From Angelobacter sp036557225 (lineage in GTDB: Bacteria > Acidobacteriota > Terriglobia > Terriglobales > Acidobacteriaceae), in NCBI GenBank assembly GCA_036557225.1, contig DATBHX010000126.1:1-64000 (forward strand): a stretch of 64,000 nt of DNA, read 5' to 3'. Shown piece by piece: positions 34,730 to 43,151 of the stretch. Position 1 is the first letter of the stretch; every line of letters starts with the position of its first letter. Below the pieces are notes generated by a model. The model saw only the letters and a list, made by a program, of their open reading frames with translations. It made no database searches and was not told the origin of the DNA. The translations under genes were made by a program, and so were the position numbers.

Positions 34730-37720
34730 TCATAATGTCCATTCTTTAACAACTGTAGTCAGAATATCCTGGTGTTTCTTGTGTGGTCTTCTGCGTCCCG
34801 TTCGCGCGTATATGAGGGTCCTACGAGACAGTCCGCTGATCGCTTCAAGCTGGGCCAGAGGAATTTGGTTCAGCGCGGGGACTATTTTGGTTTGCCATTC
34901 ATCACGCCGCTGGTCTGGGTATTCCGTGTACACACTCAGCTCCGAGTGAATTAAGCCCTGGCCCACCTCTTCGAGGCTGTTCGATTCTTTGCCGATGTAT
35001 TTGATTTGATCGACCCAAATGTGTCGTCGCTGAAGCAGACCCACAGTTTGTCTCACACAAGGACTACCATTCGCATCAGAACACTTTGCTTCCGGGTGAA
35101 ATTCATATTCCGTAGTGACATCACCGTATGTTTTAACGCGGGCGACAGAGCGGCTGCCATGATGTCCCGTTGACGTAATGTCGTAGGTCTTCCCAGAATA
35201 TTGGTCAACCCATTCTCTCCTCAGCCATTCTCGCGAGTCGATTTCATACGGGGCAACCAGGTGAAACCGTTCAGGGTCTACACCTACTGGGTGTCCAAGT
35301 TGTCTGACTTGACACGACAAGAGGAAGTTAAATGGCTTGACTTGATCGGAATAGAGTTTGTCTTTGTTGAGATTCGATAGAGGCGCAATCACAGCGGGAC
35401 TGCTAACCGTAATTCTCCCGACCGCAGGCTTTTCCGCAAACTGAAGTTTCTTTGCTTGGAGATCGACAGCCTTGAGTACGATTGCGTCCCAAACCTGACC
35501 AATCCATTCGCGATCGTCGCTCTCAGGATCCGTGGGATTGAGCAGATGTCCAAGCCCGTGTTCTGACCATTGGTTGTCTACGTTGTTCTTGTTCTTTCGG
35601 AGCAAGACAGGAACACCATCGTCGAATAAAAACAGCGCATAGCGCTTTGCGGATATGGCGAGACAATACAATTGTCGCTGCTGCCCCGTTTTCGGATCAA
35701 AGTTATCGTCCTCGATTTTTAAAATTGAACCGGGAACAGCCGTTGGATCGTAAGGACTAAGCAATGCGAAGCGTTCGGCTATTAGTCGCACCTGTTCCCA
35801 GGACAACGCCTTGATTAGGGTTCCTGCGCACCGAAACTCCCCGCCCATCTCCGTTGCCACGATAGCCATCGAATCGGTGTCTTCCATGGCGTACGTACCA
35901 CCCAATTCAGCCACGCAGTGTTCCAAGAGAGCAAGCATCAGGCGCGCTGCCCCCGTAATCAGCGAGGCCAGTGGCGGAAAGCAAAATTCTCCAGGTACAT
36001 CCGGATGCGCAACCCGACAACAAAATGCATTGGGGTCAACTCCGTAACAACTAACCTTAACTTCTTGGTCGTTTTCTTGGCGATTCATCTCCGCGTAGAT
36101 GCCATAGCCCGCAGCATTTGCCAGAACCTTGAGCGCTTTACCGAGGCGTTCCTTTTCGTCAGTACAGAGCTCGACGCGACCGGACAGACGCTTGCGTTCC
36201 TCAATCACGACTTTAAAGAAATCTTGTTTCCCAGGGTCGACCTCTATTGCACCGCGCAACTTAACTTGATTGAGCTCCGATGACTTGCCATGGGCCTCAA
36301 TTCGAAATGCATCAAGCACCTTGGGAATCCGGCGCGTCAAGATCACCGACGCGACTATATCCGGGAGGGAATACCACAAGGCGTTGTCGGCATCCGCGTA
36401 GACGTAATTGATTCCCACTTGCCAATCGTTCGTTTCCTTTGAGTACTTCGCGCGAACTGGAAGAACGTCGCCGTCCGGAACAATCTTCACGAACGCGGTA
36501 AGATCTTTCCAGGTCGACGGGTTGAAAAGGTCTTCAGCCGTCACTTTGCACAGAAATTGTTGTATTTCTTCGTGGCAGTGTTCCACGATATGAATTCTCT
36601 CAGCGACGACAACGCTCCAAAGGTCCATCAAACGATTGACAGTGGGATACATTGAGAGAAAATCCGTATACACGACTGGCACGGCGACTTTTCGAATATG
36701 AGCGCTGGTTCTTCCCCCAAAGAATGCCGATTGGGCATAACCCAAATACTCTTTCGGGAAATCTGGTTGACGCTCAAGGACGGGCTTGATTTCCATTGCA
36801 CGGAGATAGGCCTTACCAATTGAAGCCGGCGAATATGCTCTTGTGGGCTGAAGCGTTATTGGATGCTTGTCATATTCCTCGAGCAGCTTCACAGCCAGCT
36901 CGAAAGTTACCAAGACATCCCGGCGGTTGTAGTCAATGTACTCCTCACTCAGAATCCCGTGTTTGTGGGCCTTCTGTTTGCCATGCTCCACGCCGAAGGC
37001 CTCGCATGCCTTTTCCAATGAGTAGCCTCGATCTGTCAGAGCGAACGCGAGGGTGCGCAAGTCCAGAACATGACCGCGAAACTTGTAGCCTGCTTCTGGC
37101 TCACCGGTTTCAGAGCCTTCCGGAATTAAGGCAGATTTGTCAGGGTCGTTGCATGCGGTAAACCCAATCAAGTGACGTTTGCTGTCGATTTGTTTGATTC
37201 CGATCCTTGGCCGATATTGATGAGGCCTTTCGTGACCAGCCTTGTCAATGTAAGTCCACATCCCCAACGAAAAGCCCCCTGCGAACCGTCCCCGCGCTGC
37301 AGTGCCGTCGTGTGCTATTCGGGATAAATCAAACGGAAGATTGAAACCAACCAAGAGGCAACGCCCTTTATAAGCAGCCTGGAAAAACTTGCTCAGAAAC
37401 TGGCGGCGCGTAACCAGCAGAAGCTTCTTCTTGGCCGCATCCGCCATGTGAGTGGCTACGTATTGGTTCAGGATCTGGCGATCCTTGTCGGGCAAATCGT
37501 CTGCATAAAACAATCCCTCTTCCAAACACTTTCCGCTCACGATGAACCGATAACTACCGAAAGTCAGACGCTGCGTGGAGTCCGTCCGAGTCTCGGTGTC
37601 AAATACCAACATTGCGTCTGGACGGCACCACTGTTTGGAGAATCGGGGACGTTTCTCCACATTGAGCGGCTCGGGATAGACGCGAATACCAATCGGTACT
37701 GGGCAAGGCTCATGCGGCAA
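34730..37720 (-). CDS. Divergent family B DNA polymerase with 3'-5' exonuclease domain and C-terminal HTH
   Basis: The 996-residue protein keeps family B motifs in order. Exonuclease: Exo I 'LVFDTETRTD' (Asp41, Glu43), Exo II 'VGFNLPFDLSR' (Asn127, Asp131), Exo III 'YNRRDVLVTFE' (Asp268). Polymerase: 'FFGGRT' at 333-338 (YxGG-like), motif A 'VYTDFLSMYPT' (Asp353), motif B 'KVLANAAGYG' (Lys531, one residue longer than Kx3NSxYG), motif C 'MEDTDSMA' (Asp614, Asp616), then 'KRY' (692-694). About 300 further residues end in an HTH-like 'LEAISGLSRRTLIYARTGRRR'. It starts at TTG 37720, five bases after the HNH gene; Met37 is an alternative. It is not PolII-like and differs from known piPolB by having an exonuclease. 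Confidence 0.8.
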   Translation of the reverse strand: MPHEPCPVPIGIRVYPEPLNVEKRPRFSKQWCRPDAMLVFDTETRTDSTQRLTFGSYRFIVSGKCLEEGLFYADDLPDKDRQILNQYVATHMADAAKKKLLLVTRRQFLSKFFQAAYKGRCLLVGFNLPFDLSRIAHDGTAARGRFAGGFSLGMWTYIDKAGHERPHQYRPRIGIKQIDSKRHLIGFTACNDPDKSALIPEGSETGEPEAGYKFRGHVLDLRTLAFALTDRGYSLEKACEAFGVEHGKQKAHKHGILSEEYIDYNRRDVLVTFELAVKLLEEYDKHPITLQPTRAYSPASIGKAYLRAMEIKPVLERQPDFPKEYLGYAQSAFFGGRTSAHIRKVAVPVVYTDFLSMYPTVNRLMDLWSVVVAERIHIVEHCHEEIQQFLCKVTAEDLFNPSTWKDLTAFVKIVPDGDVLPVRAKYSKETNDWQVGINYVYADADNALWYSLPDIVASVILTRRIPKVLDAFRIEAHGKSSELNQVKLRGAIEVDPGKQDFFKVVIEERKRLSGRVELCTDEKERLGKALKVLANAAGYGIYAEMNRQENDQEVKVSCYGVDPNAFCCRVAHPDVPGEFCFPPLASLITGAARLMLALLEHCVAELGGTYAMEDTDSMAIVATEMGGEFRCAGTLIKALSWEQVRLIAERFALLSPYDPTAVPGSILKIEDDNFDPKTGQQRQLYCLAISAKRYALFLFDDGVPVLLRKNKNNVDNQWSEHGLGHLLNPTDPESDDREWIGQVWDAIVLKAVDLQAKKLQFAEKPAVGRITVSSPAVIAPLSNLNKDKLYSDQVKPFNFLLSCQVRQLGHPVGVDPERFHLVAPYEIDSREWLRREWVDQYSGKTYDITSTGHHGSRSVARVKTYGDVTTEYEFHPEAKCSDANGSPCVRQTVGLLQRRHIWVDQIKYIGKESNSLEEVGQGLIHSELSVYTEYPDQRRDEWQTKIVPALNQIPLAQLEAISGLSRRTLIYARTGRRRPHKKHQDILTTVVKEWTL

Positions 37721-37725
37721 ATGGA

Positions 37726-38220
37726 TTAGCCTTTAGGATCAAATTGATCAAGGGGTGTCCCGCGCCACCACTTGTCTCCAACTTTCCTTGCCAAGAATGC
37801 GTCCAGGGCTTCAAGGATTTCCGCTGCCCAAAGCAGTCCTTTCTGAAGGTAGTTCATCGTATCGACAAACCCCCGAATGCGCCCTGCAGCTGCTAATAGC
37901 GGACTACTGTCCTTGTTTCGCAATGTTGCCTTTGGCCAATCCTGCTGAACTAGGCTTAGCTCGGCTCGGTGATCATTCACAGGCACAGGTATTGTCGTGT
38001 TGGGGTCGTTTGATTTACCGAAAACATGATGATTGTCCATGGTTGTATGTCCGTTCTTCACTCGTTTGCACGAGGCGCAGATGATTGAGCTGTTACCTTT
38101 TATGAGGGCTTCGGGCCGCCTTTCTCCGCACGCGCATTGCTTATCGCGGCCGATTCGTCGGGCTGCGGTTACGCTGCGTCGATAGGCCCCTACTGGGTCT
38201 CGCGATGGGATTTGGTTCAT
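37726..38220 (-). CDS. HNH-like zinc protein
   Basis: The 164-residue product has a zinc ribbon ('KQCACGERRPE', then 'IICASCKRVKNG'; Cys29, 31, 48, 51) followed by 'TMDNHHVFGKSNDPNTTIPVPVNDHR', whose His64/65, Asn71 or Asn74, and His84 fit an HNH endonuclease core. The C-terminal third is helical. Its ATG overlaps the stop of the upstream gene (ATGA), and its stop is five bases before the polymerase start, so the three genes are cotranscribed. Nuclease activity is inferred from the motif only. Confidence 0.7.
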   Translation of the reverse strand: MNQIPSRDPVGAYRRSVTAARRIGRDKQCACGERRPEALIKGNSSIICASCKRVKNGHTTMDNHHVFGKSNDPNTTIPVPVNDHRAELSLVQQDWPKATLRNKDSSPLLAAAGRIRGFVDTMNYLQKGLLWAAEILEALDAFLARKVGDKWWRGTPLDQFDPKG

Positions 38221-38486
38221 CGCACCCTCACGTAAAGGGACTCAAAGGACAGAACGCCCGCGTTGCCGAGTCGGTCCAGTTCCTGGGTATCGGTGAGCAA
38301 AGGCATTGACCTGCCTTTCGCGTCTTTAATGTGTTTGCCTTTGAACCTACGCAGTTCGGATTCGTCGCCTGTCTGCAGGTACCGCTGAACGGCATTCCAG
38401 TATTCCGCAAGTTGAGTCGCCTGACGTGAATCGCGGATAGTGATTTCGGTCAGCCCAGTCGGTGTTGGTATTAGTAAAACGCTCAT
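38217..38486 (-). CDS. Small protein opening the polymerase operon (89 aa)
   Basis: I set the start at ATG 38486 (MSVLLIPTPTGLTEITIRDSRQ) because GGAGGT lies seven bases upstream. The 129-residue longer frame has no such site. The product contains 'QLAEYWNAVQRYLQTGDESELRRFKGKHI', a pattern I associate with small proteins of actinobacterial or plasmid elements, but I cannot name a function. It overlaps the HNH gene by four bases. Confidence 0.6.
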   Translation of the reverse strand: MSVLLIPTPTGLTEITIRDSRQATQLAEYWNAVQRYLQTGDESELRRFKGKHIKDAKGRSMPLLTDTQELDRLGNAGVLSFESLYVRVR

Positions 38487-38594
38487 ATTTTCTACCTCCA
38501 GCGTGTTTGAAAGCTCTTGCCGAGCCTTTTTCGACTCGTAAGCTCTTGACACTGGCCGATACTGACCGGTCTCCCGAACCTCAACAATAAGGGC

Positions 38595-38695
38595 CAGTTT
38601 TGGCATAGTTAGGCATTTTGAGCCCGATCACATATGGTGGTTTTTGAGTCAAAACTAGCCTGGGGGTTTTGGCGTCGATGTCGTCAAAACTGGGT
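38595..38695. promoter_or_regulatory. Repeated CAAAACT boxes upstream of the polymerase operon
   Basis: Within this 294-base divergent control region are CCAGTTTTGG (38594-38603), TCAAAACTAG (38649-38658), GGGGGTTTTGG (38662-38672) and TCAAAACTGGGTGAA (38684-38698). Two share AAAACTGGGT with the box at 33983-33992, about 4.7 kb away, upstream of the other operon. This fits one regulator acting at both places; the AbrB/MraZ-like protein is the obvious candidate. Confidence 0.45.
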
Positions 38696-38780
38696 GAATG
38701 AAATTGATGTCTTAAGCTCGGGGTCGCGCATTGGCGGTCTGGTACCCTAACAGGCAAGAAGTGAAAGTGGAGTTTGTACT

Positions 38781-39308
38781 TTGGAACCGCAAACACGCGA
38801 AAGAATTGTCAATGAGTTTTACAGGTTGTTCGACGGGCTCACCAAGGCGTTGGGTTTTGAGAACCAAAGCTACGAAGAAACGATGCAATTTGTTCATGCA
38901 GGAGCTTTGAAATATGGCGACAAGACTGTATCAAGTCTATTGTTAGCCGCTGCGCAAAAACTGGTTCCTTTCCGGAGTGATGATGGATCGCTGAGGCCTG
39001 AAAGCATCGCGGAATATTTTGCGGCGATAGACACGAAAGAAAAACTAGAACAACGGCTGGAGGCCGCACCAGAGCCCGACCCTCGGACTGTGACGTTAGC
39101 GATAAGCATTTTTAGAACGTTGCTTCCGACTGCCCGAGAGGTTCTGCTTCCTTTTGCTAAAAAGCTCCCCCATCCTCCCGGCGGCCGCCCTCGGCTGCTA
39201 TCAAATCCTGACGAGCGTAGACGAATCTGTCTGGAGATAGGGGTTCTTCACGCGAAGGGCGTGGACCTCAAGGTGGCCCAAGGACGCATACCATTTCGCG
39301 GGACTTGA
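38781..39308 (+). CDS. Hypothetical protein, possibly truncated (175 aa)
   Basis: The frame starts at TTG 38781 with GTGGAG upstream. The protein is helical at the N-terminus ('QTRERIVNEFYRLFDGLTKAL') and ends in a Pro/Gly/Arg-rich segment 'KKLPHPPGGRPRLLSNPDERRRICLEIGVLHAKGVDLKVAQGRIPFRGT'. Where similar proteins would continue into a DNA-binding C-terminus, this one stops, so it may be cut short. Divergent from the polymerase operon. Family not recognised. Confidence 0.5.
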   Translation: MEPQTRERIVNEFYRLFDGLTKALGFENQSYEETMQFVHAGALKYGDKTVSSLLLAAAQKLVPFRSDDGSLRPESIAEYFAAIDTKEKLEQRLEAAPEPDPRTVTLAISIFRTLLPTAREVLLPFAKKLPHPPGGRPRLLSNPDERRRICLEIGVLHAKGVDLKVAQGRIPFRGT

Positions 39309-39321
39309 GGGCGGTCACATC

Positions 39322-39597
39322 GTGGCTTATCTCACCTTGGGCGGAACTATGAGGTACAAAGAGACATTCACTCCCGTCCCTCCAAATCGTCTCCAAGGTG
39401 AAATTACCCTGTGCGTGGCGACCACGGACAAGCAGTTTATGAAGCCGGGTAGCAAGAAAGACACAGGCGGATGGGCCGACTGCTGGGGTAAACACAACAA
39501 GCCTCCTGAGCCTTATGCAAAAGATGCGATCATCGAAATCAACGGCAGTACGTTAACGTATAGTGACCCTACCGGCAGTTTTATTCTCACGCGATGA
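39322..39597 (+). CDS. Possible small protein (91 aa)
   Basis: The frame starts at GTG 39322, with an ATG at 39349 as alternative (MRYKETFTPVPPNRLQGEITLC). It is rich in Gly, Trp, Thr and Lys and has no recognisable motif. It follows the previous frame by 13 bases and ends just before an untranslated stretch with a hairpin. I count it as possible only, because composition does not clearly separate it from noise. Confidence 0.35.
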   Translation: MAYLTLGGTMRYKETFTPVPPNRLQGEITLCVATTDKQFMKPGSKKDTGGWADCWGKHNKPPEPYAKDAIIEINGSTLTYSDPTGSFILTR

Positions 39598-39678
39598 TGG
39601 TGCAGAGACGCCGTTGTTTCTGCTTCTCGTTCCGCGCACCCGCCTGGCAAATCCGGCCCTCGAATCCCTAAAGAGCCC

Positions 39679-39712
39679 CCGGGTATAGCAGTTTTTGTAT
39701 TGCTATCCCCGG
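39679..39712. repeat. Strong hairpin at the island edge
   Basis: CCGGGTATAGCA pairs with TGCTATCCCCGG around a ten-base T-rich loop (12 positions, one mismatch). It lies between the last island frame and the hybrid-kinase gene. It could be a bidirectional terminator or an end of the element. No T run follows it directly, which weakens a simple terminator reading. Confidence 0.5.
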
Positions 39713-39831
39713 CAAACGCAGCGTGGGAGTAGGGGAAAGAGACTCCGTCGGAAGCGCCCCCTCCGTCCCTATGACTGACACCTCCAATTGGGCGATGACC
39801 TCCGGAATCTAGCATTCACGCCCCGTTCTCC

Positions 39832-41784
39832 ATGTACAATCCGCGCATGGATTCCTTGCCCAGGGAAGAAGGGGCTGGAGTGTGTCTCCGGCCCGCACCG
39901 CCATTGCATTTGCTCGTCGAAAAGATACCTGCGGTCCTATGGACCACGGATTCACTGTTGCGGCTTACCTCCTTAGCCGGCGCAGGCTTGTCATCGGTCA
40001 AGCTTGATGCCAAAGACTATGTAGAGCGGCCTTTGCATGAATTCCTGAAGGCCATTGGCGCCGGTGCAGGTCCTTTTGCGGCGCATACACGCGCGCTCGA
40101 AGGCGTCGCGTCGGTCCTGGAATTGGCCACGCGGGAGCACGACTTCAAAGCCCATGTAGAGCCTTTGCGGGAGGCGAATGGAACGATTGTCGGCGTGATT
40201 GGAGTGGCCCTTGATGTCACGGAATACCGCGTTGCGGAGAGAGCATTGCGGCTCTCCGAGCAAAGCCATCGCTCCCTATTCGATGAGGCGCCGTATGGAA
40301 TCTGCCGGTTCACCGCGGCCGGCCAGCTGCTCCAGGTAAATCCGACAATGGTCGAGATGCTGGGATACGAATCTGAAGCCGATTTGCTTCTGTGCGACCT
40401 GGACCGGGAAATCTTCGCAGAACCGTCCAGCTACCATGACTTTCTGGAGCAGATTGCGCGCTCAACTACGTGCCAGGGCTTCGAGTGCGCCTGGCGGCAC
40501 GCGGAATCGCGCCAATTGACCGTCCGCCTTGGAGGCCGTGCTGTTCGCAATGAGAGCCGAGAAATAGTCTACGTGGAGATGTTTGTCGAAAATGTGACCG
40601 AGCGCAAGCAACTGGAGGATCAGTTGCGCCAGGGACAAAAGATGCAGGCGATCGGTCAATTGGCGGGCGGGATTGCTCATGATTTCAATAATCTGCTGAT
40701 CGTGATCCATGGCCATGTCGAACGGATTCTGTCCGAACCCGGAGAGAGCAATTCTCATTTTGAATCTTTGCGGGAAGTTGAAAAGGCGGCGAACCGAGCG
40801 AGCACGCTTACGCAACGGCTCCTCGCCTTTAGCCGCAGGCAGATGCTGAAAAGCAAGGTCCTGGACTTAAATCAGGTGATCTGCGGCATGACGGAGATGC
40901 TGGGACGTTTGATCGGCGACCATATTGAGCTGGTGTTTTCTCCGGATGCGGAACTGGGCATGGTATGCGCCGATCCCAGCCAGATCGAGCAATTGCTCAT
41001 GAACCTGGTGGTGAATGCCCGGGACGCGATTCAGGGGAGTGGAAAGATCGCCATCAGTACGGCAAACGTCGCTCTTCGGGCTGCCACCGTGCGTTATGGC
41101 GTCAGGACCGCTGCCGGCGAGTACGTGGCAATCTGCGTCTCCGATAATGGCCTCGGCATGGACGCTGACACCAAAGCCCACATTTTTGAGCCCTTCTTTA
41201 CCACCAAGGAAATAGACGAGGGGACGGGACTGGGGTTGGCTACCGTTTACGGCGTTGTCAAGCAGAGTGGCGGCTATATCTGGGTCTATAGCGAGGTGGG
41301 CCAGGGCGCGACTTTCGAGATCTACCTGCCAAGGGTCTCTGAAGCGGCAGAAACTCGACCTGTGGCTGTACCAGCCAACGCCAGCGGCGGGAACGAAACC
41401 ATCCTTTTGGTGGAAGATGAAGAGAGCGTTCGAGAGCTGATTTCAGCTGCGCTCACGAAAAAAGGCTATCAGGTACTGGAGGCCTGCAATGGGGTGTTGG
41501 CGCTGGAGTTGGCTAGCGCCCATGCCGGAAAAATTGATCTGGTGATCTCGGATTTATGTATGCCCAAGCTTGGAGGGCAGGCACTGACAGCAGAATTGCG
41601 TCGCGCCTACCCCACAATGAAGGTGATGTTTACGACAGGCTACCCTGGAGACTCGGTGATCGAGACCCCGGGAATCGACCTGGGCGCTCCGATCCTGCAG
41701 AAGCCATTTGGCATGCGCTACCTGGCCGCTGCTGTCCGCCATGTTCTGGACGGAATGGAGATTCCTGCTCCTCAATCCGAGTGA
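39832..41784 (+). CDS. Hybrid sensor histidine kinase (PAS-PAS-HisKA-HATPase-REC)
   Basis: The 650-residue cytosolic protein begins with a PAS-like region ('PAVLWTTDSLLRLTSLAGAG'), then a clear PAS ('YGICRFTAAGQLLQVNPTMVEMLGYESEADL'). The H-box is 'AIGQLAGGIAHDFNNLLIVIHGH' and the N-box 'QIEQLLMNLVVNARDAI'. The ATP lid includes 'DEGTGLGLATVYGVVKQSGG'. A C-terminal receiver follows: 'ILLVEDEESVRELIS' with the phosphoacceptor in 'LVISDLCMPKLGG'. No transmembrane segment is seen. ATG 39832 or 39847 may be the start. The ligand is unknown and no response regulator is adjacent. Confidence 0.92.
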   Translation: MYNPRMDSLPREEGAGVCLRPAPPLHLLVEKIPAVLWTTDSLLRLTSLAGAGLSSVKLDAKDYVERPLHEFLKAIGAGAGPFAAHTRALEGVASVLELATREHDFKAHVEPLREANGTIVGVIGVALDVTEYRVAERALRLSEQSHRSLFDEAPYGICRFTAAGQLLQVNPTMVEMLGYESEADLLLCDLDREIFAEPSSYHDFLEQIARSTTCQGFECAWRHAESRQLTVRLGGRAVRNESREIVYVEMFVENVTERKQLEDQLRQGQKMQAIGQLAGGIAHDFNNLLIVIHGHVERILSEPGESNSHFESLREVEKAANRASTLTQRLLAFSRRQMLKSKVLDLNQVICGMTEMLGRLIGDHIELVFSPDAELGMVCADPSQIEQLLMNLVVNARDAIQGSGKIAISTANVALRAATVRYGVRTAAGEYVAICVSDNGLGMDADTKAHIFEPFFTTKEIDEGTGLGLATVYGVVKQSGGYIWVYSEVGQGATFEIYLPRVSEAAETRPVAVPANASGGNETILLVEDEESVRELISAALTKKGYQVLEACNGVLALELASAHAGKIDLVISDLCMPKLGGQALTAELRRAYPTMKVMFTTGYPGDSVIETPGIDLGAPILQKPFGMRYLAAAVRHVLDGMEIPAPQSE

Positions 41785-41794
41785 TCCTGTTCCC

Positions 41795-42061
41795 TTATTT
41801 GGGTGTGAGATCCTCCGCAGGAACGATCCTGGTAAATGGAACCTGCGCCCGCTCATTCGCTTCACGCACAAGATCGGGATTAGACGCTTCGAACAGGCAC
41901 ATGCATCTGCCTTCGTTCGGAACAAACATTGAGCGGATGTATTTCACCGTCTTGCCTTCAGCTGTCAGTTCTTTTCCCGCCTGGATGGCGCGTTTTTGTG
42001 CCTCCGCCAATTGATCCATTTTGAGGCCCGGAAGAACCCTCTCAACCATATACACCGGCAT
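41795..42061 (-). CDS. DUF4242 / SCO4226-like nickel-binding protein
   Basis: The start is ATG 42061, where AAGGAGG lies eight bases upstream. The 88-residue product matches the small family with 'MPVYMVERVLPGLKMDQLAEAQKRAIQ', a central 'KYIRSMFVPNEGRCMCLFEASNPDLVREANERAQVPF', and 'IVPAEDL' at the end. The family is named for a streptomycete protein that binds nickel. Here a Cys pair (CMCLF) is present. The role is not established. It is convergent with the hybrid kinase gene. Confidence 0.8.
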   Translation of the reverse strand: MPVYMVERVLPGLKMDQLAEAQKRAIQAGKELTAEGKTVKYIRSMFVPNEGRCMCLFEASNPDLVREANERAQVPFTRIVPAEDLTPK

Positions 42062-42230
42062 ACGACAAACCTCCTTAGTGATGACTGGCCAGATTATGGA
42101 TGAGCTTGGTAAAAATGCCAAGTTACCCTTGGGGCCATCACGAATAAACGACGACAGAAAAAAGGCCAAAAGGTATTTCGCGCAGCTACGTCCAGCCCGT
42201 TCCTGTCGGCTCTCGATTTACAATCCCAGC

Positions 42231-42971
42231 ATGCGTTTGGCGAACAAAGCCGCAATCGTTACCGGCGGGGGAAGCGGGATCGGCAAGGCCATTGCTCAGG
42301 CATTTGCGCGTGAAGGCGCGAACGTATTGATTGCCGGTCGCGATGGCAAGAAGCTGGAGCTGGCGGCAGCAGAGATCGGCACGAATTGTGTGGCGGTCGC
42401 GGCGGACGTGAGCAAAGGCGACGACGTTCAGAAGCTGGTTGCGGCGGCGGTCGCGAAATTTAAGCGCATCGATGTTCTGGTGAACAACGCAGGAGTGCTG
42501 CTGGCGGGAACGGCGGAGCAACTGAGCGAAGACGATTTTGACCAGACGTTTGCTATCAATGTTCGCGGATTGTGGCTGCTAACACGGGCGGGGCTGCCGC
42601 AGATGCGGGCGAATGGCGGCGGGTCGATCATCAATATTGGCTCGGTGCTGAGCACGTTGGGAGCGCGCAACCGGGTGGCCTACGCGGCTTCAAAGGGCGC
42701 GGTGCTGGCCATGACCAAAGCGATGGCTTTGGACCATGCGGCGGAGAATATCCGCGTGAACTGTATCTGTCCGGGGATTGTGGAGACGGAGATGGTCGCA
42801 CGGTTCAGCATGGATGAGAACGCGCGGCGACAGAGGCTGGCGATGCATCCGGCGGGACGCTTTGGCAAGCCGGAAGATGTTGCGAGCCTGGCTGTGTTTC
42901 TGGCCAGCGATGAGTCGGCATGGATTACGGGAACGGCGCAGACTGTGGACGGCGGATACAGCGCGCAGTAG
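42231..42971 (+). CDS. Short-chain dehydrogenase/reductase (SDR)
   Basis: The 246-residue SDR has the classical set: 'IVTGGGSGIGKAIAQAFA' (nucleotide binding), 'LVNNAGVLLAGT', 'SIINIGSVLS' with the catalytic Ser, 'YAASKGAVLAMTKAM' with Tyr and Lys, and 'CPGIVETEM'. The end 'ESAWITGTAQTVDGGYSAQ' is typical of the 3-ketoacyl reductase branch. The acidic residue after the first strand is not obvious, so NAD or NADP preference is open. The longer frame from 42021 has no ribosome site. Confidence 0.93.
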   Translation: MRLANKAAIVTGGGSGIGKAIAQAFAREGANVLIAGRDGKKLELAAAEIGTNCVAVAADVSKGDDVQKLVAAAVAKFKRIDVLVNNAGVLLAGTAEQLSEDDFDQTFAINVRGLWLLTRAGLPQMRANGGGSIINIGSVLSTLGARNRVAYAASKGAVLAMTKAMALDHAAENIRVNCICPGIVETEMVARFSMDENARRQRLAMHPAGRFGKPEDVASLAVFLASDESAWITGTAQTVDGGYSAQ

Positions 42972-43010
42972 TCGATGAAGCTTGACCGAGTCGCCAGCGG
43001 CGACGAGGAA

Positions 43011-43044
43011 TTGGTAAATGGTACGTTGATAAGTTGGTAAATTG
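43011..43044. repeat. Degenerate octamer array, TTGGTAAA type
   Basis: TTGGTAAATGGTACGTTGAT is followed by AAGTTGGTAAATTG, i.e. four or five copies of a loose 8-mer (TTGGTAAA). The same unit recurs at 44271-44304 and 44867-44903. It lies between the SDR and FMN-dehydrogenase genes. Confidence 0.65.
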
Positions 43045-43151
43045 AAAGATCAAAAGCTAACCGCCACGTATCCACTTTCGCAGTAGCTGAAAAATCTTTC
43101 AACCGACGATCCGTCCTTGCCAACAAATGCGGTGTCAACATAGGAGAACTC

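Larger units (their letters stand above)
30612..39712. mobile_element. Probable mobile or plasmid-derived island (boundaries approximate)
   Basis: Between thrS and the hybrid kinase the sequence is visibly richer in A and T. It carries replication-type genes (family B polymerase, HNH-like protein, small conserved-looking protein), a dCTP-deaminase-like gene, a metallopeptidase-like gene, an AbrB/MraZ-like regulator and small hypotheticals, none shared with the flanks. Regulatory repeats containing AAAACTGGGT occur at two intergenic regions. I see no integrase, tRNA or duplicated ends, so borders are set by the outermost gene and the hairpin at 39679-39712. A base-composition plot and comparison with related genomes would settle the limits. 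Confidence 0.55.

Noticed and set aside
38217..38606. 129-residue form of the first gene of the polymerase operon
   Set aside because: ATG 38486 has GGAGGT at correct spacing; no such site precedes the longer start.
30612..39712. Island as a prophage
   Set aside because: No capsid, terminase, portal, tail or lysis gene is recognised.
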